A stretch of DNA of 44,379 nucleotides, from NCBI GenBank assembly GCA_900318395.1, contig ONKL01000044.1, positions 1-44,379 of the forward strand, read 5' to 3'. Source of the DNA: an uncultured Prevotella sp. (GTDB taxonomy: Bacteria > Bacteroidota > Bacteroidia > Bacteroidales > Bacteroidaceae). Below are positions 40,849 to 44,379 of the stretch, piece by piece. The position numbers and the translations under genes are program-made. The stretch's first letter is position 1. Each line of letters begins with the position of its first letter. Under the pieces are notes generated by a model. The model was given only the letters and a program-made list of their open reading frames with translations. It was not told the origin of the DNA and did not search any database.

Positions 40849-43593
40849 ATGAAATCGTTTCTCGAATACGTCGCAGAAGATCTGCTCTCACGATATGGCA
40901 CCAATCTTTCACGCGTGGCCGTCGTCTTCCCCAACAAGCGCGCCTCACTCTTCCTCAACGAGCACCTCGCACGCCTCGCAGGCCGCCCGCTCTGGAGCCC
41001 TGCATACATCACCATCAGCGACCTCTTCCGCAGTCACTCACAGCTGAAGGTTGCCGACCCCATCCTGCTCGTCTGCGAACTCTACAAGAGTTTCTCTGCC
41101 TGCACGGGCATCGACGAGACCCTCGACCACTTCTACGGCTGGGGACAGCTGCTGCTCTCCGACTTCGACGACCTCGACAAAAACATGGGACCTGCCGATA
41201 AAGTCTTTGCCAATCTGCGCGACATACACGAGCTCGATGATGTGTCATACCTCACCGACGAACAGCGCGAGATGATACGACGCTTCTTCAGCAACTTCAC
41301 CGATGACCACAATTCCGAACTCAAGGAGCGATTCCTGCGCCTGTGGAGCCACATCGGCGACATCTACCGCGACTACAACGAGCGCCTCGCCAGCCTGCAG
41401 CTCGCCTACGAGGGCGCACTCTACCGTCAGGTGGCCACCGACGAGACCATCCAGTTCGAATACGACGCCTACGTCTTCATCGGCTTCAATCACCTCCATC
41501 AGGTAGAACAGACCCTCTTCCGCCGCCTCGACGAAGCTGGCAAGGCCCTCTTCTATCAGGACACCGACGAACTGCCGCCACGCGATGTCACCTTCATCTC
41601 AGCCCCCACCGAGAACATCCAGGCGCGATACATCAGCCAATGGCTCACACCCGAGCGCATCGCCGACGGACGGCGCACCGCCATCGTGCTCTGCAACGAA
41701 GGACTGCTGCAGGCCGTTGTCCACTGTCTGCCCGATGAGGTCGACAAGGTCAATGTCACCACCGGCTATCCCCTGCTCCAGACGCCAGTCGCCTCGCTCA
41801 TCTCCCAGCTGCTCAACCTACAGATCAACGGCTTCTCGCTGAAGACGGGCACCTTCCGTCGCCACTGGCTCGAGGCCGTGCAGCGTCATCCCTATGCCTC
41901 GCTGCTGCCCGACGACTTCGCCGCCACCCGGTATACCGACAACAGTTCCCTACTGCGCTGGCTCCTCGTCATCGTCCGCACCATCGCCTCTGCAGACGAG
42001 CGCCCCAGTGGCGCACTCGATGCAGAGAGCTTGTTCCGCACCTATACGCTGCTCAATCGTGTCAGCGACCTCGTCGACAGTGGTGTACTCAGCGTCGACC
42101 TCATCACCCTGCAGCGCCTCATCGCCCAGCTCGTGCAGTCGACCACGATCCCCTTCCACGGAGAACCAGCCGAAGGCATCCAGGTGATGGGTGTGCTCGA
42201 GACGCGTAACCTCGACTTCGACCACGTGCTGCTGCTCTCCTGCAACGAGGGCAACATGCCGCGAGGCGTCAACGACACCTCGTTCATCCCCTACGCCATC
42301 CGCAAGGCCTACGGGCTCACCACCATCGATCACAAGGTAGCCATCTACCAGCACTACTTCCACCGCCTGCTGCAGCGTGCCACCGATGTCACCATCGTCT
42401 ACAACAATGCCACCAGCGACGGTCAGACAGGCGAGATGTCGCGCTTCATGCTCCAGCTCATGATCGAGCGCCCCAACATCAACTTCAAGACCCTCAAGGC
42501 GGGGCAGAAGTCACTGCTACGCACCCCACAACCCATCAGCAAGACACCACATATCATGCAGCTCCTCGGCCAGCGATTCGCGCGCGAACGAGGCGGTATC
42601 AGCCCCACAGCCATCAGCAACTACCTCCGCTGCCAGCTGCGGTTCTTCTACCGCTACGTCTGCGAACTGCAGGAACCCAACGATGACGACGACGAACTCA
42701 TCGACAACCGCATCTTCGGCAACATCTTCCACAAGGCCTCGCAGAACCTCTACGAGCGCTTCGGGCGCCAGCGCGTCACAGCCTCGATGCTCGACGATCT
42801 CCTGAAGAGCGCCGTCGAGATCGAACAGGCCGTCGACAACGCCATCAAGAGCGAGTTCTTCAACATCACCGACCCTCTGCGCCCTATGCCTACGCTCGAC
42901 GGTCTCCAGCTCATCAACCGCGAGGTCATCATCAAGTACGTGCGCCAGCTCCTCGAAGTCGATCGTCGCCTCACCCCCTTCACCATCCTCGGCCTAGAAC
43001 TCCCCGCCTACACAGATATAAGTTATTCCGTTCCTGCCAATAATATATGTTCTTCTGTTACTATGTCAGAAAAAACATGTTCTTCTGTTCTTATGTCAAA
43101 AAATAGCCCTTCTGTTACTATGTCTAAACTAAGAATCGGCGGAATGATCGACCGTCTCGACAGCGTGACCGATCCCGAGACAGGCGAAGAGCGCATCCGC
43201 GTAGTCGACTATAAGACAGGCTCCAAACGCCAGAAGAGCTTTGCCGACGTAGAAGCCATCTTTGACCCTGCCAACATCCGCGACCACAGCGACTATTACC
43301 TGCAGACCTTCCTCTACAGCAACATCGTGCGCTACGACCCCAAGCTGAATCCACAAGGTATGAAAGTGTCGCCATCGCTGCTCTTCATCCAGCATGCAGG
43401 CTCCGACGACTACGACCCCACCCTCAAGGTCGACAAGACTCCCGTCGTCGACATCGCCGATGTCTCTGCCCAGTACATGCAGCTGCTCACCGGCAAGATT
43501 GGCGAGATCTTCAACCAAGACCTCGCCCTCTCGCCCACCGACGACCCCGTCCGCTGCCGCACCTGCCCCTACGCCTCCCTCTGCGGCCGCTAA
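40849..43593 (+). CDS. addB: AddB-like PD-(D/E)XK nuclease with Fe-S cysteines
   Basis: This 914-aa protein is the likely partner of the AddA-like helicase-nuclease. The N-terminal half is a degenerate helicase-like fold (VAVVFPNKRASLFLNEHL, RTAIVLCNEGLLQAVVHC, MGVLETRNLDFDHVLLLSCN). The C-terminal nuclease has ISPTAISNYLRCQLRFFYRY, FGNIFHKAS, GGMIDRLDSV and IRVVDYKTGSKRQKSFAD (catalytic Asp and Lys). The four cysteines expected for the AddB iron-sulfur staple are one in YLRCQLRF and three in the final RCRTCPYASLCGR. Residues about 724-760, just before GGMIDRLD, are a repetitive low-GC insert (CSSVTMSEKT-type 10-residue units). Confidence 0.88.
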   Translation: MKSFLEYVAEDLLSRYGTNLSRVAVVFPNKRASLFLNEHLARLAGRPLWSPAYITISDLFRSHSQLKVADPILLVCELYKSFSACTGIDETLDHFYGWGQLLLSDFDDLDKNMGPADKVFANLRDIHELDDVSYLTDEQREMIRRFFSNFTDDHNSELKERFLRLWSHIGDIYRDYNERLASLQLAYEGALYRQVATDETIQFEYDAYVFIGFNHLHQVEQTLFRRLDEAGKALFYQDTDELPPRDVTFISAPTENIQARYISQWLTPERIADGRRTAIVLCNEGLLQAVVHCLPDEVDKVNVTTGYPLLQTPVASLISQLLNLQINGFSLKTGTFRRHWLEAVQRHPYASLLPDDFAATRYTDNSSLLRWLLVIVRTIASADERPSGALDAESLFRTYTLLNRVSDLVDSGVLSVDLITLQRLIAQLVQSTTIPFHGEPAEGIQVMGVLETRNLDFDHVLLLSCNEGNMPRGVNDTSFIPYAIRKAYGLTTIDHKVAIYQHYFHRLLQRATDVTIVYNNATSDGQTGEMSRFMLQLMIERPNINFKTLKAGQKSLLRTPQPISKTPHIMQLLGQRFARERGGISPTAISNYLRCQLRFFYRYVCELQEPNDDDDELIDNRIFGNIFHKASQNLYERFGRQRVTASMLDDLLKSAVEIEQAVDNAIKSEFFNITDPLRPMPTLDGLQLINREVIIKYVRQLLEVDRRLTPFTILGLELPAYTDISYSVPANNICSSVTMSEKTCSSVLMSKNSPSVTMSKLRIGGMIDRLDSVTDPETGEERIRVVDYKTGSKRQKSFADVEAIFDPANIRDHSDYYLQTFLYSNIVRYDPKLNPQGMKVSPSLLFIQHAGSDDYDPTLKVDKTPVVDIADVSAQYMQLLTGKIGEIFNQDLALSPTDDPVRCRTCPYASLCGR
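43048..43128. repeat. 30-bp coding repeat inside the addB-like gene
   Basis: Units starting TGTTCTTCTGTTACTATGTC (43048), TGTTCTTCTGTTCTTATGTC (43078) and CCTTCTGTTACTATGTC (43108) have a period of exactly 30 bases (10 codons). The stretch is clearly AT-richer than its surroundings and sits next to the nuclease active site. There are no spacers, so it is not a CRISPR array. Confidence 0.8.
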
Positions 43594-43601
43594 TGTTTTA
43601 T

Positions 43602-43619
43602 GCAGCGGATATCCACTGC
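43602..43619 (+). other. Short palindrome just after the addB-like stop
   Basis: GCAGCGGATATCCACTGC is palindromic with one mismatched pair and begins nine bases after the stop codon. No T-run follows, so terminator function is uncertain. Confidence 0.4.
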
Positions 43620-43652
43620 GCACCCCGTCACATGATTGGAGTTTGCAGCCCC

Positions 43653-43769
43653 CGGGTCTGGCGCCAAAGTGGAATCCGCAGGCCTCGGGTCTGGCGCCAA
43701 AGTACAGTCGCTTGCGACTTTACTTTGGGGCCTGACCCCAGTGAACACTTTACTTTGGCGCCTGACCCC
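43653..43769. repeat. GGGTCTGGC-type palindrome, copy C (nested double)
   Basis: An inner hairpin (43686-43740) has the same sequence type as copy A: GGGTCTGGCGCCAAAGTAC, a GTCGCTTGCGAC turn, and ACTTTACTTTGGGGCCTGAC. It is enclosed by outer arms CGGGTCTGGCGCCAAAGT (43653-43670) and ACTTTGGCGCCTGACCCC (43752-43769), which are exact complements. One copy thus seems inserted into, or duplicated around, another. Confidence 0.8.
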
Positions 43770-44379
43770 AGCATCCATGGTACCTTTTCGCTTAAAAACG
43801 GTTACTTTCATATCTGTTTTTGAATTTCTTTTATCTACCAAGGTATAAAGACACAAAATTTTCCATCAATTTCCAAACAAACGGATTAAATATATCATTC
43901 ATCATTCACATTTAGAATTATACTATTTATAATCAGATGATTATGCCGTGTAATACATAGTATAATCCTTCACCATCATTCACCATTCTCGTCAAAACAT
44001 TCAAAATAAGCTCAAAATAAGTGGCACTTTTTACGCAACAAGCAGCACTTATTGCACAATAAGTGCCACTTATCGCTGCTATAGAGCCGCTAAATTTTCA
44101 GGCGAAAACTCTAATTTATTTAACAAAACGGCCAACTTTCTACTCAATTCCTCGTCTCTTTAGTGTGAATGAAGGTGAATGATGGTGAATGTATATAACA
44201 AAGAAAATACAATCTAAATAATTGGTAATTAGCCATTTAGTACATAATGTGAATGGGTGAAGGTTTAAATTAAACAATTAGGTTCTGCATCAATTTGGGT
44301 GGTAACCAATTATTACAAAGTTTAACTATCTGCTTGATAATCAATACGTTAGTTAACTAAATAAAGTTGCAGATGTGCG
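43770..44379. other. Gene-free AT-rich region with inverted repeats at the window end
   Basis: I see no credible gene. TTCACCATCATTCACC (43969-43984) is the exact reverse complement of GGTGAATGATGGTGAA (44174-44189), and similar GTGAATG units recur around both. Between them lie AATAAGTGCCACTTAT-type palindromes (about 44015-44080), similar to the AATAAGG/CCTTATT block near 8050-8100. The last 150 bases are AT-rich without recognisable signals. Confidence 0.6.

Noticed and set aside
43048-43128. Possible CRISPR-like array
   Set aside because: The units are adjacent, in frame, and have no spacers, and no cas genes are present.
43593-43856. Three overlapping frames after the addB-like gene
   Set aside because: They read through the nested GGGTCTGGC palindrome on both strands; the repeated residues come from the repeat, not from a protein.

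Overview
The window looks like a chromosomal segment of a member of the Bacteroidota, most likely Prevotellaceae. The evidence is the recurrent TTTG / TAnnTTTGC promoter pairs with 18-20 bp spacing, Bacteroidota-style lipoproteins, a fimbrillin-like protein, a T9SS-like C-terminal tail, and the order map-tsaD-cinA-rpmB. I see no rRNA, tRNA or CRISPR array. Taxonomy is inferred from these traits, not from a database search.

Layout. (1) 1-2751, minus strand: map, tsaD, cinA/pncC and the first 28 codons of rpmB, a core housekeeping block. (2) 2853-7664, cell-envelope genes: a small lipoprotein, a PAP2-like phosphatase with a degenerate second motif, an Ig-like lipoprotein and a fimbrillin-like lipoprotein with a glycine-rich repeat tail. 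(3) 7665-8785, a 1.1 kb gene-free region built of large inverted repeats, with three 15-bp palindromes at exact 22-bp spacing. (4) 8786-20209 (running on to 21859), plus strand: the most unusual part. A membrane SpoIIE-type phosphatase, a STAS protein, a 1454-aa VgrG-like spike with a coiled coil inserted in its OB fold, a second beta-rich spike-like protein, a protein resembling ribosome recycling factor (RRF), a second STAS protein, an RsbW-like ATPase and a lipoprotein tyrosine phosphatase follow one another with tiny gaps, then a MATE exporter and a zinc-ribbon protein. (5) 21882-26519, minus strand: C69 dipeptidase, nadC, a small outer-membrane barrel and cstA. (6) 26627-32654, plus strand: a GHL10 glycoside hydrolase, uxuA, a uxuB-like gene and a broken uxaB, i.e. 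hexuronate use. (7) 32751-43593, plus strand: uvrA, an outer-membrane DUF5686-like protein, and an AddA-like / AddB-like helicase-nuclease pair. (8) 43594-44379, a gene-free region with palindromes and inverted repeats.

Working model for region 4 (inference): a complete partner-switching module (phosphatase, two STAS antagonists, one anti-sigma-type kinase) is wired to an orphan injection-type spike rather than to a sigma factor, and an RRF-like protein has been recruited into the same operon. No sheath, tube, baseplate or ClpV gene is visible here, so the rest of any injection machine would have to lie elsewhere.

The window is also rich in small repeats: a GGGTCTGGC palindrome family (three loci), a GCAACGGACTA-ended element (two loci), heptanucleotide tandem repeats (inside tsaD and the addA-like gene, and directly before two start codons) and a 30-bp coding repeat in the addB-like gene.
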